Shown here: piece by piece, positions 37,597 through 46,753 of the stretch
Layout: each line of letters begins with the position of its first letter
Position numbering within the stretch: the first letter of the stretch is position 1
From: Rossellomorea aquimaris
GTDB taxonomy: Bacteria > Bacillota > Bacilli > Bacillales > Bacillaceae_B
DNA: 64,000 nucleotides
Assembly (NCBI RefSeq): GCF_001877785.1
Contig: NZ_MINN01000117.1
Location: forward strand, 124,001-188,000
Reading direction: 5' to 3'
The notes under the pieces: model-generated
Seen by the model: only the letters and a program-made list of their open reading frames with translations
What the model was told of the DNA's origin: nothing
Databases searched by the model: none
Program-made: the position numbers and the translations under genes

Positions 37597-39153
37597 TCAC
37601 TTATCCAGAAAGATCCCGGAACCAGGACCAAGCGGAAGGCCCAGGAAGTACCAGATGGCAAAGAATACGATCCATGCCAGTGCGAAGAAAATGGAGTACG
37701 GAAGCATGACTGCGATCAGGGAGCCCAGCCCGAGGTTCTTATCGTATTTTTTAGCCAGCGCCAGTAAGATCGCAAAGTAGGCAAACATCGGAGTGATCGG
37801 ATTCGTGATCGAGTCACCGATCCTGTATGCCATTTGCGTGAAAGCAGGGCTGTACCCCAGCAGCATGAACATCGGCACGAATACAGGACCGAGGATCGCC
37901 CATTTAGCAGATGCGCTTCCGATGAACAGGTTCAGGAATGCGCTGATAAGGATGAACCCGATCAATAAAGGCAATCCGGTCAATCCAAGGTTTTTCAGGA
38001 AGTCCGCCCCTTGTATGGCCATGATGACCCCCAGGTTGCTCCAGTTGAAATACGTAATGAATTGAGCGGCAAAGAATGCAAGGATGATGTACATCCCCAT
38101 CCCGCCCATCGATACAGCCATTGATTGAGCGACATCTTTGTCATTGCGGAGTTCTTTTGTGATGAATCCATACACGAGAGCAGGGAATAAAAACAATCCC
38201 ATGATAATCGGCACGAGCGAGTTCATGAACGGCGAAATGACGATCGAGCCGTTTTCTCCGCGCAATGGCCCATTTTCAGGTACAACCGTCAAAGCGACGA
38301 GCGCCAAGAAGACGAGCGTGACGATGCCTGCCCACTTCAAGCCTTTTCCTTCCAGCGGGGTCAGCTTGTCCAATGTCATTTTCGGACCTTTGTATTCCGG
38401 CAGACGCGGTTCGACGATCTTCTCTGTGACCCAGACAGCCAGCGGGATGATGAATAGACATGAGGCTGCGAGGAAGTACCAATTCATCGCCGGATTCGCA
38501 GTGAAACTCTTATCGACGATTTGAGCAGCCGACTGTGTGAACCCTGCAAGCAGGGCGTCAAGCATATTAACGATCAGATTTGCGCTGAAGCCTCCGGCGA
38601 CAGCAGCGTATGCCGCAACCATCCCGGCAATCGGGTGGCGGCCGACACTCGCGAACACCATGGCGGCGATAGGCGGAAGCACGATGAATCCTGCGTCACC
38701 TGCCATATTGGCCAAAATCCCTGAAAACACGATGGACACGGTGATCAGCTTGGGAGATGTCGACAGGACCACCTTTTTCAACAGGGCGGAGATCAAACCG
38801 ACACCTTCTGCAACACCTACACCGATCATGGTCACAAGGACGAGTCCAAGCGGAGGGAATTCGGCGAAATTCTTCACCATATTCGTCATCATCCGCTGGA
38901 AGCCTTCTGCAGTCAGCAGGCTGACCGCCACTACTTCTTCATTTGTCGAAGGATTGACCGCTTTCCATCCGGCAAGTGCCCCTATATGCGACAAGATGAT
39001 GACCAGAATAGCGAAAATAATGAAAAGCGTAACGGGATCTGGAAGCTTATTCCCGGATCGCTCTACAAAATCAAGCATTTTTCCGAACCAGTTTTTCTTT
39101 TCAATTTTTTGAGCAGCAGCAGATGAAGAGCTGCTTTTTCTTGCGGCTTCCAT
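37597..39153 (-). CDS. AbgT-family transporter (p-aminobenzoyl-glutamate type)
   Basis: A 518-residue membrane protein with about 12 hydrophobic segments. Family features: FVERSGNKLPDPVTLFIIFA at the N-terminus, the DAGFIVLPP loop near residue 155 and the AFLNLFIGSASAKWAI signature near 410. AbgT proteins take up aminobenzoyl-glutamate or export sulfonamides. Here it is divergent from an M20 amidohydrolase of the type that cleaves such conjugates, which favours import. AGGTG lies 6 nt before ATG. Confidence 0.9.
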   Translation of the reverse strand: MEAARKSSSSSAAAQKIEKKNWFGKMLDFVERSGNKLPDPVTLFIIFAILVIILSHIGALAGWKAVNPSTNEEVVAVSLLTAEGFQRMMTNMVKNFAEFPPLGLVLVTMIGVGVAEGVGLISALLKKVVLSTSPKLITVSIVFSGILANMAGDAGFIVLPPIAAMVFASVGRHPIAGMVAAYAAVAGGFSANLIVNMLDALLAGFTQSAAQIVDKSFTANPAMNWYFLAASCLFIIPLAVWVTEKIVEPRLPEYKGPKMTLDKLTPLEGKGLKWAGIVTLVFLALVALTVVPENGPLRGENGSIVISPFMNSLVPIIMGLFLFPALVYGFITKELRNDKDVAQSMAVSMGGMGMYIILAFFAAQFITYFNWSNLGVIMAIQGADFLKNLGLTGLPLLIGFILISAFLNLFIGSASAKWAILGPVFVPMFMLLGYSPAFTQMAYRIGDSITNPITPMFAYFAILLALAKKYDKNLGLGSLIAVMLPYSIFFALAWIVFFAIWYFLGLPLGPGSGIFLDK

Positions 39154-39306
39154 AGAATCACCTCGTTTATTTTTCTGAAAATTTTAATTATTACCGATTA
39201 TCACAGAATCCTTCAGCAAATTCTATATAGATAATTACAAAAATCCACTTTATTTTTTGTGCTTATATACAATGAGGTGCTATCTCGCAATAAAATCCTT
39301 TTACAA

Positions 39307-39338
39307 CCATCTTTTTGTGTGACTGCACAAAAAGGTGG
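39307..39338. promoter_or_regulatory. Inverted repeat in the divergent promoter region
   Basis: CCATCTTTTTGTG / CACAAAAAGGTGG with a 6-nt gap lies between the AbgT gene (minus) and the M20 gene (plus). A further half-site TTTTTTGTGC is at 39253-39262. It is a plausible operator for the GAF-PucR regulator encoded two genes away. Confidence 0.45.
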
Positions 39339-39423
39339 CCGAAAGTTGTTATCATTCTCTATAGCTTCCAGTTTCCAAACAATTTATAATTTTTACTAAT
39401 TTAACTCAAAGGAGTTTTGCAAA

Positions 39424-40635
39424 ATGAACCCATTACTTTCTCAGCTCCAGGAATCTTTTGATGAAATGGTCTCATTAAGGAGATATTTGCACGAGCGGCC
39501 TGAGGTTTCATTTAAAGAAGTACATACACCGGAGTATATAGCTGCCTATTTGACCGAATTAGGGATTCAAGTGAAAACAGGGGTTGGGGGAAACGGAGTG
39601 GTCGGCAAAATTCAGGGGGACCTTCCGGGTAAAACTGTTGCCCTCAGGGCCGATTTCGACGCCCTTCCCCTTCAGGATGAAAAGGATGTACCGTATCGTT
39701 CAAAGGTGGATGGTGCCATGCATGCCTGCGGACACGATGCCCATACCGCAACCTTGCTGGTCACCGCCAAAATTTTGCAGCGAAATAAGCATCTTTTAAA
39801 AGGCAATGTTGTGTTGATTCATCAATTCGGGGAAGAAGTGGCCCCGGGTGGAGCAAAACCGATGATCGAGGCCGGCTGCCTCGATGGAGTGGATGCTATC
39901 TTCGGCACTCATTTGTGGTCGACGATACCGGTAGGGAAAATCGGGGTTCGCTCAGGGCCGATCATGGCAGCCGCCGACAGGTTTGAAATTACGATTCAGG
40001 GAAAAGGCGGCCACGGCGCCTCTCCTCATGAGACGGTAGACAGCATCATGGTCGGGATGAATTATCTGCATTGGCTTCAGCAGATTGTCAGCCGGCGCGT
40101 GAATCCACTCTCCCCTGCTGTCGTTTCAGTTGGTTCCTTTCATGCAGGGGATGCCTTCAATATTATCGCTGACAAGGCTGTCATCATTGGGACCGTGCGG
40201 ACTTTTGATGAAGAAGTGCAGCAATTCATCATCGAAGAAATGGAAAACTACCTGAAATCAATCTGTTCAGGGTATGGAGCCGAATATGATTTTCATTATG
40301 CAAAAGGCTACCCGGCTGTCGTTAATCATAAAAAAGAAACCGGGCTCCTTGCCTCTTGTGCAAGCAATGTCATGGGAGAGGAAGCTGTCTTTGAAATCGA
40401 GCCGATGATGGGCGGAGAGGATTTTTCCCATTATCTCAACAAAGTGCCGGGTACTTTCTTTTTTACAGGCGCAGGAAATCCGGATAAAGATGCCGTCTTC
40501 CCCCATCACCATCCTAAATTTGATATCGATGAAGATGCGATGCTGAATGCAGCGAAGGTCCTGTTGAGTTCGGCCGTTTCCTACCTTGAAGAGAACGCTG
40601 CTGCAGTCCCTTCAGCAGCCCGTTCAGAAAGATAG
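39424..40635 (+). CDS. M20-family amidohydrolase (hippurate/N-acyl amino acid type)
   Basis: A 403-residue peptidase M20D enzyme hydrolysing N-acyl- or N-benzoyl-amino acids. Motifs: ALRADFDALPL, MHACGHDAHTA (metal-binding Cys and His), FGEEVAPGGAKPM (Glu), IFGTHLWST and GGEDFSHYL. It lies opposite an AbgT transporter and directly upstream of a regulator gene. A strong AAAGGAG site precedes ATG. Together with the transporter it could import and split aminobenzoyl-glutamate-like conjugates; that link is inferred. Confidence 0.9.
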   Translation: MNPLLSQLQESFDEMVSLRRYLHERPEVSFKEVHTPEYIAAYLTELGIQVKTGVGGNGVVGKIQGDLPGKTVALRADFDALPLQDEKDVPYRSKVDGAMHACGHDAHTATLLVTAKILQRNKHLLKGNVVLIHQFGEEVAPGGAKPMIEAGCLDGVDAIFGTHLWSTIPVGKIGVRSGPIMAAADRFEITIQGKGGHGASPHETVDSIMVGMNYLHWLQQIVSRRVNPLSPAVVSVGSFHAGDAFNIIADKAVIIGTVRTFDEEVQQFIIEEMENYLKSICSGYGAEYDFHYAKGYPAVVNHKKETGLLASCASNVMGEEAVFEIEPMMGGEDFSHYLNKVPGTFFFTGAGNPDKDAVFPHHHPKFDIDEDAMLNAAKVLLSSAVSYLEENAAAVPSAARSER

Positions 40636-40643
40636 TATAATAG

Positions 40644-42497
40644 ATGAAAAAACAAGGGACTGGACGAAATATGAAAGAAAACTTGAGTTACAGACAGCTG
40701 AAATCCCTCATCTATGTTTCGAATGTTTTGAACAGCTCGCTTGATCTTGAGACCATTCTGGATTCTATTTTGCAGACAACCATCTCCGTGATTGACGCAG
40801 CTGATGGCGGTGTCCTGTTTTTATATGACCCGGACCAGGATGCGCTTGTGGCAAAATCGACTACCGGTTTCGACTCGATGATCCTGAATCAACTGAATCT
40901 AAAACCGGGGGAATCCATGACAGGACAGACCTTTGTGAAAAAAGAATGCCAGATCTTTCAATCTATGCGCGAAGTCCATACCACCACGCGCTCCCTGACA
41001 CCCAGGAATCTGGATATCATGGAAAGGTCGATTCCCCGATATCCTTTTTCCACGCTTTGCGCACCAATACTATTGAAAAATGAAGGGATCGGCGTAATTA
41101 CGATCGATTCTTTTCAGGAGGACAAAGAGTTCAGCACAGAGGATGTCGAGCTTTTGAAAGCGATCAGCCATCAGGCTGCCATCGCAATCGAAAAAGGAAA
41201 CTTTTATCATGAAAAGTCCCTTGCGCTCGATCAGTTCAAGGAATTGAACAGGCAGATTTCAAACCATAATGAAATGCTCTCTCAATCTGTCAGGCTGCAC
41301 AGGGATCTAGCCGACCTTGTACTGAAAGGAAAAAACCTGCAGGACATCATCGATTACCTGCATGGCGCAATGGGAGTCAACTTATCTCTGTTTGACCGCA
41401 GCCAGGAAGAACTTGCTTCCTGCTGCGAAAATGGCCTGTCCTCTGATGTGATGGAAGCGTTGAACGATCATGCAGTGCGTTCGATGAGTGCCAATCACCT
41501 GAATCGGCAGACATTATTATTTCAAACAGATGGCGATGAGTATCATATGCTCCTGCTCCCGATTGGTTTGATGCCCGATTTGTTCGGGGTTCTTGCCGTC
41601 TTTTCAAAAGAACCGCTGAATGAGATCAATACCGCCGCCATGGAGCACGCCTGCACTGTCTTGTCGCTGGAAATATTAAAAGAAGAAGCCATATTTGATA
41701 CTCAGCAGAAAATGAAAGGCGACTTTCTCGATCAGCTGTTGAAAGGGAATATGAGTGACGCCCTCCTCCATCACGCAAAACAGCTGGATATCCATCCGGA
41801 ACAATCGTTCATGGTCGCCTCCCTCCATTTTGAACAGGCGTTTTCATCAGCGGAGGAAGGCTTGCTTGAGCGGAGGAGGATGATCCATACCTTTTACAGG
41901 AAGTGTCAGCTCGAATTGCAAGACTCTTTGATTCTATTGAAACATGATCAAATGGTGATCTTATTCTCCTGTAAATCAGAAAATCAGCGCAGCGGGGAAA
42001 CCGAGCGCATCGATGCTTTCCTCCATAAACAGGCGGCTGCGGCAAAAAAGAATTCCCCCTCCTTCGATATCCATATTGGAATCGGCCGATGGAAGAAAGG
42101 ACTGCAGGAGGTCCATAAATCCTCAAAAGATGCCAATCAGGTCCTATACTTCATCAAGCAGCACGGCTTGAATTCGAAAATCCTCCATTATTCAGAGCTT
42201 GGAATGTACCGGCTGCTGATGCAGACGCCTGCTGATGATATAGAAGGGTTCATCATGGATCAAATCGGCTCGCTGCTGGATGATTCCAAGAAAAAGAATG
42301 ACCTCCTGGAAACGCTGACCTGTTATATAAACCATAACCGGAATGTAAAGGAGACAGCCGACGTCCTCCACATCCATCCAAACACGCTGCATTACCGGCT
42401 GAACCGGATCGAGGAACTGCTCGACTGCAGATTGGATATGCCGGATCAGCTATTGAATATTCAGATGGCGTTGAAGTTATATGGGTTGGAGAATTAG
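40644..42497 (+). CDS. GAF-domain PucR/CdaR-type transcriptional regulator
   Basis: A 617-residue regulator. An N-terminal GAF domain (about 20-190) would bind a small ligand. The central part (about 330-500) is a GGDEF-like/CdaR region without a catalytic motif. The PucR C-terminal helix-turn-helix (HIHPNTLHYRLNRIEELL, about 585-602) binds DNA. It starts 8 bp after the M20 stop. The first ATG (40644) has a poor site; an ATG at 40671 with AAGGGA 11 nt upstream is an alternative, removing nine residues. It probably controls the adjacent hydrolase and transporter. Confidence 0.85.
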   Translation: MKKQGTGRNMKENLSYRQLKSLIYVSNVLNSSLDLETILDSILQTTISVIDAADGGVLFLYDPDQDALVAKSTTGFDSMILNQLNLKPGESMTGQTFVKKECQIFQSMREVHTTTRSLTPRNLDIMERSIPRYPFSTLCAPILLKNEGIGVITIDSFQEDKEFSTEDVELLKAISHQAAIAIEKGNFYHEKSLALDQFKELNRQISNHNEMLSQSVRLHRDLADLVLKGKNLQDIIDYLHGAMGVNLSLFDRSQEELASCCENGLSSDVMEALNDHAVRSMSANHLNRQTLLFQTDGDEYHMLLLPIGLMPDLFGVLAVFSKEPLNEINTAAMEHACTVLSLEILKEEAIFDTQQKMKGDFLDQLLKGNMSDALLHHAKQLDIHPEQSFMVASLHFEQAFSSAEEGLLERRRMIHTFYRKCQLELQDSLILLKHDQMVILFSCKSENQRSGETERIDAFLHKQAAAAKKNSPSFDIHIGIGRWKKGLQEVHKSSKDANQVLYFIKQHGLNSKILHYSELGMYRLLMQTPADDIEGFIMDQIGSLLDDSKKKNDLLETLTCYINHNRNVKETADVLHIHPNTLHYRLNRIEELLDCRLDMPDQLLNIQMALKLYGLEN

Positions 42498-42536
42498 AGA
42501 AAAGGCCGATTGCGAATTCGCAACCGGCCTTTTCTC
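42497..42536 (+). terminator. Terminator of the M20-regulator operon
   Basis: Perfect 12-bp stem GAGAAAAGGCCG / CGGCCTTTTCTC overlapping the regulator's stop-codon region. Confidence 0.85.
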
Positions 42537-42637
42537 TTGGCTGGCTTCACCGTGATTATTCGAGCACCAATTTCCACCTTCGTCCGGCAGTCCCTTAACT
42601 TTACAAAAATACCCTTTCAATAAATATACAAGCAACC

Positions 42638-42665
42638 TTGACAATCCCTACTAATATACTATAAT
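42638..42665 (+). promoter_or_regulatory. SigA-type promoter of the ABC operon
   Basis: Consensus TTGACA (42638-42643) and consensus TATAAT (42660-42665) with a 16-nt spacer, 54 nt before the first start codon. Confidence 0.8.
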
Positions 42666-42719
42666 TAAATTCATTAAATTCCGATTAGATTAATATGAAT
42701 TATAGGGAAAGGTGATTAT

Positions 42720-43508
42720 TTGTTCATTCAAATCGAACATCTGAACAAACAATATAATGATAAAACCGGGACACCGGTCGATGTATTGAAGGACATCAAC
42801 CTCGAGATCGACAAGGGCGAATTCGTATCGATCCTCGGTCCTTCAGGGTGCGGGAAGTCAACGCTGCTTTCGATCGTGGCGGGACTTACCAAGTCCACGA
42901 CCGGCGAGATAACCGTCGGAGGTAATCCGATCAAGAAACCCGGAAAAGACCGCGGCATGGTGTTCCAGCAGGCAGCCCTTTTTCCATGGCTGAACGTACG
43001 TGACAATGTGACGTTCCCATTGAAAAAAGAAATGTCCAAAGCCGAAGCGAGGCAGCAGGCTGCAAAATATCTACATATGGTGCAGCTTGGAAACTATCAT
43101 GACCATTATCCCCACGAACTTTCAGGAGGTATGCAGCAGCGGGTCGCGATCGCTCGAGCGCTTGCGATGGATCCTGAAGTCCTCTTGATGGATGAACCAT
43201 TCGGGGCACTCGACGAACAGACCCGCTCACGCCTACACGGACAGCTCGAAACCATCTGGATGGAAACGAAAAAGACGGTCCTCTTTGTCACCCACAGCAT
43301 CTCGGAATCCATCAAACTATCAGACCGGATCATCGTGATGGGCACACGCCCCGGGACGATCCTGGCAGACATCAAAGTGGAGATCCCCCGCCCAAGGGAC
43401 GCTCATAAGGACCAAATGGTAAAGCTCGAGGAGCACATCATGAGCTACCTGAAGAAGGAAATCGACAAAGTCATAAGTGAGGAATTAGCCCATGAACACA
43501 GCTCTTAA
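42720..43508 (+). CDS. ABC transporter ATP-binding protein, SsuB/TauB type
   Basis: A 262-residue ATPase. Walker A is GPSGCGKST (about 40-48), the signature LSGGMQQRVAIARAL (about 138-152) and Walker B VLLMDEPFGALDEQ. It belongs to the nitrate/sulfonate/taurine uptake family. The start is TTG at 42720 behind AAAGGTG. Its 3' end overlaps the permease gene by 17 bp. A consensus promoter lies upstream, so it is well expressed. The cargo of this transporter cannot be told from the ATPase. Confidence 0.9.
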   Translation: MFIQIEHLNKQYNDKTGTPVDVLKDINLEIDKGEFVSILGPSGCGKSTLLSIVAGLTKSTTGEITVGGNPIKKPGKDRGMVFQQAALFPWLNVRDNVTFPLKKEMSKAEARQQAAKYLHMVQLGNYHDHYPHELSGGMQQRVAIARALAMDPEVLLMDEPFGALDEQTRSRLHGQLETIWMETKKTVLFVTHSISESIKLSDRIIVMGTRPGTILADIKVEIPRPRDAHKDQMVKLEEHIMSYLKKEIDKVISEELAHEHSS

Positions 43509-44247
43509 ACGAATCATCTTCTTTGCAGTCATCATCGCTTTCTGGGAAGCAGGTTCCCGGTTCGGGTTGTGGACGGAGGTTGTGCTCCCTTCTCCTACTT
43601 CGGTTTTTGAATCGCTGGCTGCCGGTATATCCGATCAGACTCTCATCATCGACCTGATCGCAAGTTTCAAACGTCTGCTGATTGGATTGGGGATTTCCCT
43701 TTTGATCGGAACCTCGATCGGTGTGCTTTTGGCAAAATCAAAAACGGCCGACGACACGCTTGGATCAGTATTGCTTGCGTTGCAAAGCGTACCAAGCATC
43801 GTCTGGCTCCCGCTGGCGATCATGTGGTTCGGGCTGAACGAAAAATCGGTTATCTTCGTTGTCATCTTAGGCGGAACCTTCGTCATGGCGCTGAATATCC
43901 GGATGGGGATCAAGAATGTATCGCCGCTGTTCATCAGGGCAGCGCAGACGATGGGATCCCGCGGATTGGATCTGTTCATACGGGTCATCTTCCCCGCTTC
44001 GATTCCATATGTGGTAACGGGATCGCGGCTTGCATGGGCATTTGCATGGAGAGCCTTGATGGCCGGTGAGCTGCTGAGCACCGGACCCGGACTCGGCTAC
44101 ACGCTCCGGTATGCGTCGGACTTCGGTGACATGAGTCTCGTGATTGCGGTGATGATCATCATCGGTGTCGTCGGGGCGATTGTGGATCAGCTGATCTTCC
44201 AGCGGATCGAGAAGTCGGTTATGAAGCGCTGGGGGCTGGAGTCTTAG
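43492..44247 (+). CDS. ABC transporter permease, SsuC/TauC type
   Basis: A 251-residue permease with six predicted membrane segments and the EAA loop IRAAQTMGSRGLDLFIRVIFP near residue 150. It pairs with the ATPase whose gene it overlaps. The downstream receptor gene is separated by a 220-bp gap containing a repeat array, which is unusual inside an ABC operon. Confidence 0.9.
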   Translation: MNTALKRIIFFAVIIAFWEAGSRFGLWTEVVLPSPTSVFESLAAGISDQTLIIDLIASFKRLLIGLGISLLIGTSIGVLLAKSKTADDTLGSVLLALQSVPSIVWLPLAIMWFGLNEKSVIFVVILGGTFVMALNIRMGIKNVSPLFIRAAQTMGSRGLDLFIRVIFPASIPYVVTGSRLAWAFAWRALMAGELLSTGPGLGYTLRYASDFGDMSLVIAVMIIIGVVGAIVDQLIFQRIEKSVMKRWGLES

Positions 44248-44291
44248 GGGGCTGCTTGATTCTTTCGGCCGATTTGCCTGAAATATTGGTT

Positions 44292-44382
44292 TTGATAATA
44301 TAATTGGATTTTTGATAATAAATGGCTGGTTTTTGATAATATATTCCGTTATTTGATAATAAAAGTGTTATTTTTGATAATA
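44292..44382. repeat. 20.5-bp phased TTGATAAT array
   Basis: TTGATAAT starts at 44292, 44312, 44333, 44353 and 44374: spacings 20, 21, 20, 21. Motifs extend to TTTTTGATAATAA. The intervening ~10 nt are not conserved. It lies between the permease gene and the receptor gene of one transporter. Confidence 0.9.
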
Positions 44383-44467
44383 AACGCTCCATCATTACAC
44401 AATTACGTAATGAGCACCCTGACAAAAGTCAGTTACTCACCCATAAAACCCATTAGGAGGCCACAAA

Positions 44468-45469
44468 ATGAAAAAAATCTTCCTTTTTACAGCGATTTTC
44501 TTCCTCTTCACCGGTATTTTAGCCGGATGCGGAACATCAGGCAAAACGTCCGGATCTTCTTCGGACAAAGAAAAGATCGTCATCGGCTACTTCCCGAATA
44601 TCAACCACGTCCCTGCGATGGTGGCAAAGGATAAAGGCTATTTCGAAGAACAGCTTGGGGACGGCACGAAGGTCGAATACAAGACATTCCCGGACGGTTC
44701 ATCCTTCATGACCGCCCTTAAAACCGGCGACATCGACGCCGGACTTGTCGGACCGGGTCCTGCCATGAACAACTACATGACAGGTGCGGATGTGAAGATC
44801 ATCGCCGGTGCCTCCACAGGCGGTACGGTCGTGCTTGCCAGTGAACAAAGCGGCGTCAACTCCGTCGAAGACTTCACAGGAAAATCATTCATCACCCCGG
44901 CTGTAGGCTGTACGCATGACGTTCAAGTCGAGACATTCCTGAAAGAACACGGCATCGAGTCTCAGCGTATCGGCGGAACGATGAAGCATGTTACAGGAAA
45001 TCCTGCTCAATACGCGGCAATGCTGAAGTCTGGCAAAGTCGATATCGCCGTGGCACCTGAGCCATGGGCAGCAGTGATCCAGCAGGAAACTGGCGCGAAG
45101 GTCATCATTGACCATGACGAGGTATCTTTCGGTGAAACCCTTCCTGCATCCGTACTTGTGGCATCCGGAAAATCAGTGAATGAGAACCCGGACCGCATCC
45201 AAAAAATTGTTGACGCCCACAAACAGGCAACAGAGTTCATCGCTGAAAACCCAGAAGAAGCAAAGGAAATCACAATCAACGATATAAAAGAAACAACAAA
45301 ACAGGAACTTAGCAAAGAAGTCGTCGACCAGGCTTGGGAGCGCATAGGATTCACTTATAAAGTTGACTCTGACGCTGTGCAGGCATTCGCCGACTCATCA
45401 CACGAACTGAAATTCCTGAAAGAAAAACCGGAATTCACAGACCTGATCGACACACAATTCATCGACTAA
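44468..45469 (+). CDS. ABC transporter substrate-binding lipoprotein, SsuA/NrtA/TauA type
   Basis: A 333-residue periplasmic-type receptor anchored by a lipid. Lipobox LAGC (Cys 21). Family features: GYFPNINHVPAMVAKDKGYF at the start of the mature domain, MTALKTGDIDAGLVGPGPAM and VDIAVAPEPWAAV. The usual ligands are sulfonates, nitrate or thiamine precursors; GYFPNINH is common in the unassigned branch, so the ligand stays open. It is preceded by AGGAGG with a 7-nt gap. Confidence 0.88.
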   Translation: MKKIFLFTAIFFLFTGILAGCGTSGKTSGSSSDKEKIVIGYFPNINHVPAMVAKDKGYFEEQLGDGTKVEYKTFPDGSSFMTALKTGDIDAGLVGPGPAMNNYMTGADVKIIAGASTGGTVVLASEQSGVNSVEDFTGKSFITPAVGCTHDVQVETFLKEHGIESQRIGGTMKHVTGNPAQYAAMLKSGKVDIAVAPEPWAAVIQQETGAKVIIDHDEVSFGETLPASVLVASGKSVNENPDRIQKIVDAHKQATEFIAENPEEAKEITINDIKETTKQELSKEVVDQAWERIGFTYKVDSDAVQAFADSSHELKFLKEKPEFTDLIDTQFID

Positions 45470-45473
45470 TTTG

Positions 45474-45518
45474 AAGGCCCGTCCCTCGCTGCTTACATGC
45501 AGTGCAGGGGCGGACCTT
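45474..45518 (+). terminator. Terminator of the ABC operon
   Basis: AAGGCCCGTCCCT pairs imperfectly with AGGGGCGGACCTT around a GCTGC/GCAGT inner stem, followed by TTGTTG. Confidence 0.65.
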
Positions 45519-45536
45519 TGTTGTAAGGGGGAGATT

Positions 45537-46130
45537 ATGATAAAGAAATTTTGGGTTGTTGTGCTGGCGGGAATACTTGCGGCTGTACTTGCAGGGTGCG
45601 GCAAGGGAAATGTGGAGGAATCATTTCCGATGAGCGTCGAGGTCGGGGAGATTGAGGCTGAAAATCAAAACGGTGAGAAGGTGCGGTTATCGGATCTCAA
45701 TAAGGATAAAATCCTCATCGCAGACTTCATCTTCACCAACTGTGATACGGTCTGCCTCCCGATGACGGCGAATATGGCGAAACTTCAAAAGAAAATTAAG
45801 GAAGCCGGTCTGCAAAATGATGTCCAGCTCGTCTCTATTTCAATCGACCCCGAGGAGGATACTCCGGAAGTTCTGGCCGAATACAGCAAGCGCCACGGAG
45901 CAGACTACAATAACTGGTCGTTCCTGACCGGCTATACCCGTGAGGAAATCGAGTCATTTGCAAATGTTTCGTTTAAGACCCCTGCCGCTAAAGTGGAAGG
46001 TTCGAACCAGTTCGTTCATGCGACTTCTTTTTTCCTGGCCGGTGAATCGGGGACGCTCCTTAAAACATACGAGGGCGTATCAGACCCGCCATTTGAAGAA
46101 ATCATCCAAGATATCGAAAAGCTGAAATAA
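45537..46130 (+). CDS. Sco1/SenC-family copper/thiol lipoprotein
   Basis: A 197-residue extracytoplasmic protein. Signal with lipobox LAGC, then a thioredoxin-like fold. The CxxxC pair is FTNCDTVCLPMT and the distal ligand is QFVHATSFF (His), the copper-binding set needed by Sco proteins, which help assemble the CuA centre of cytochrome c oxidase. ATG at 45537 directly follows GGGGGAG. The upstream in-frame extension to 45471 runs through a terminator and is rejected. Monocistronic. Confidence 0.9.
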   Translation: MIKKFWVVVLAGILAAVLAGCGKGNVEESFPMSVEVGEIEAENQNGEKVRLSDLNKDKILIADFIFTNCDTVCLPMTANMAKLQKKIKEAGLQNDVQLVSISIDPEEDTPEVLAEYSKRHGADYNNWSFLTGYTREEIESFANVSFKTPAAKVEGSNQFVHATSFFLAGESGTLLKTYEGVSDPPFEEIIQDIEKLK

Positions 46131-46136
46131 CAAAAA

Positions 46137-46170
46137 AAGCTTGATTCCCAATCGAACGGGAATCAAGCTT
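46137..46170 (-). terminator. Bidirectional terminator, sco / STAS genes
   Basis: Perfect 13-bp stem AAGCTTGATTCCC / GGGAATCAAGCTT between convergent genes; T run on the minus strand. Confidence 0.85.
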
Positions 46171-46173
46171 ATT

Positions 46174-46584
46174 CTAATTTTCCTGCAGCCATTCATAAAA
46201 ACCGGCTTTCCGCAGTACCTGGTCTGCCTTGTTTTCAGAACGGCGAATGGACACTTCAAGACCCTCGTGCTTCAGTAAACAAACCAGATCGACCAGAGCG
46301 GCAACACCAAACTGATTGATAAAATCCAGCTTGCTGATGTCGATTGAAATGTCCTTGCAATTTTTAAAGTGAGATTTATATTTAAGCAAGAACTCATCCA
46401 TTTTTTCTATCGTGGATGTACCAAGATGCCCGGCAAGGACCACCTTCATAGTCCCAAACTGGGAAGAAGCCTCGATGTTCAAGCTTTTTCCATAAAGACG
46501 AGTGTGGCCCATATTGATAAATAGATCTTTCCCGGAAGACGGATGGTAAAAGAAACACATTTCCTGCTTGGTTGAAAGATTCAT
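46174..46584 (-). CDS. STAS-domain protein
   Basis: A 136-residue protein whose C-terminal ~100 residues form a STAS domain like those of anti-anti-sigma factors (IDISKLDFINQFGVAALVDLV). The usual phosphorylatable Ser in the DLS..D..G motif is not seen at the expected place (FINQFGVAAL), so a classic SpoIIAA-type switch is uncertain. ATG at 46584 follows AGAGGTG with 6 nt. No partner kinase is adjacent. Function unknown. Confidence 0.75.
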   Translation of the reverse strand: MNLSTKQEMCFFYHPSSGKDLFINMGHTRLYGKSLNIEASSQFGTMKVVLAGHLGTSTIEKMDEFLLKYKSHFKNCKDISIDISKLDFINQFGVAALVDLVCLLKHEGLEVSIRRSENKADQVLRKAGFYEWLQEN

Positions 46585-46753
46585 AGGAAGCACCTCTATC
46601 TTTTAGAGTTAAATTGCTCAGATAGTATTTTTTACCCATGACCCTTCCAGCTTAAACATTAAATTTGAGATTTATTTCCTAAATTACATAAAACATTATC
46701 AGTCAAAGTAATATCGTTGAATTTTTAGAGGGGCTTTCTTGTTTTTTCTATAT

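Noticed and set aside
45471..45536. 22-codon extension of the Sco protein
   Set aside because: It lies in the upstream operon's terminator; the ATG at 45537 has GGGGGAG and a proper lipoprotein signal.
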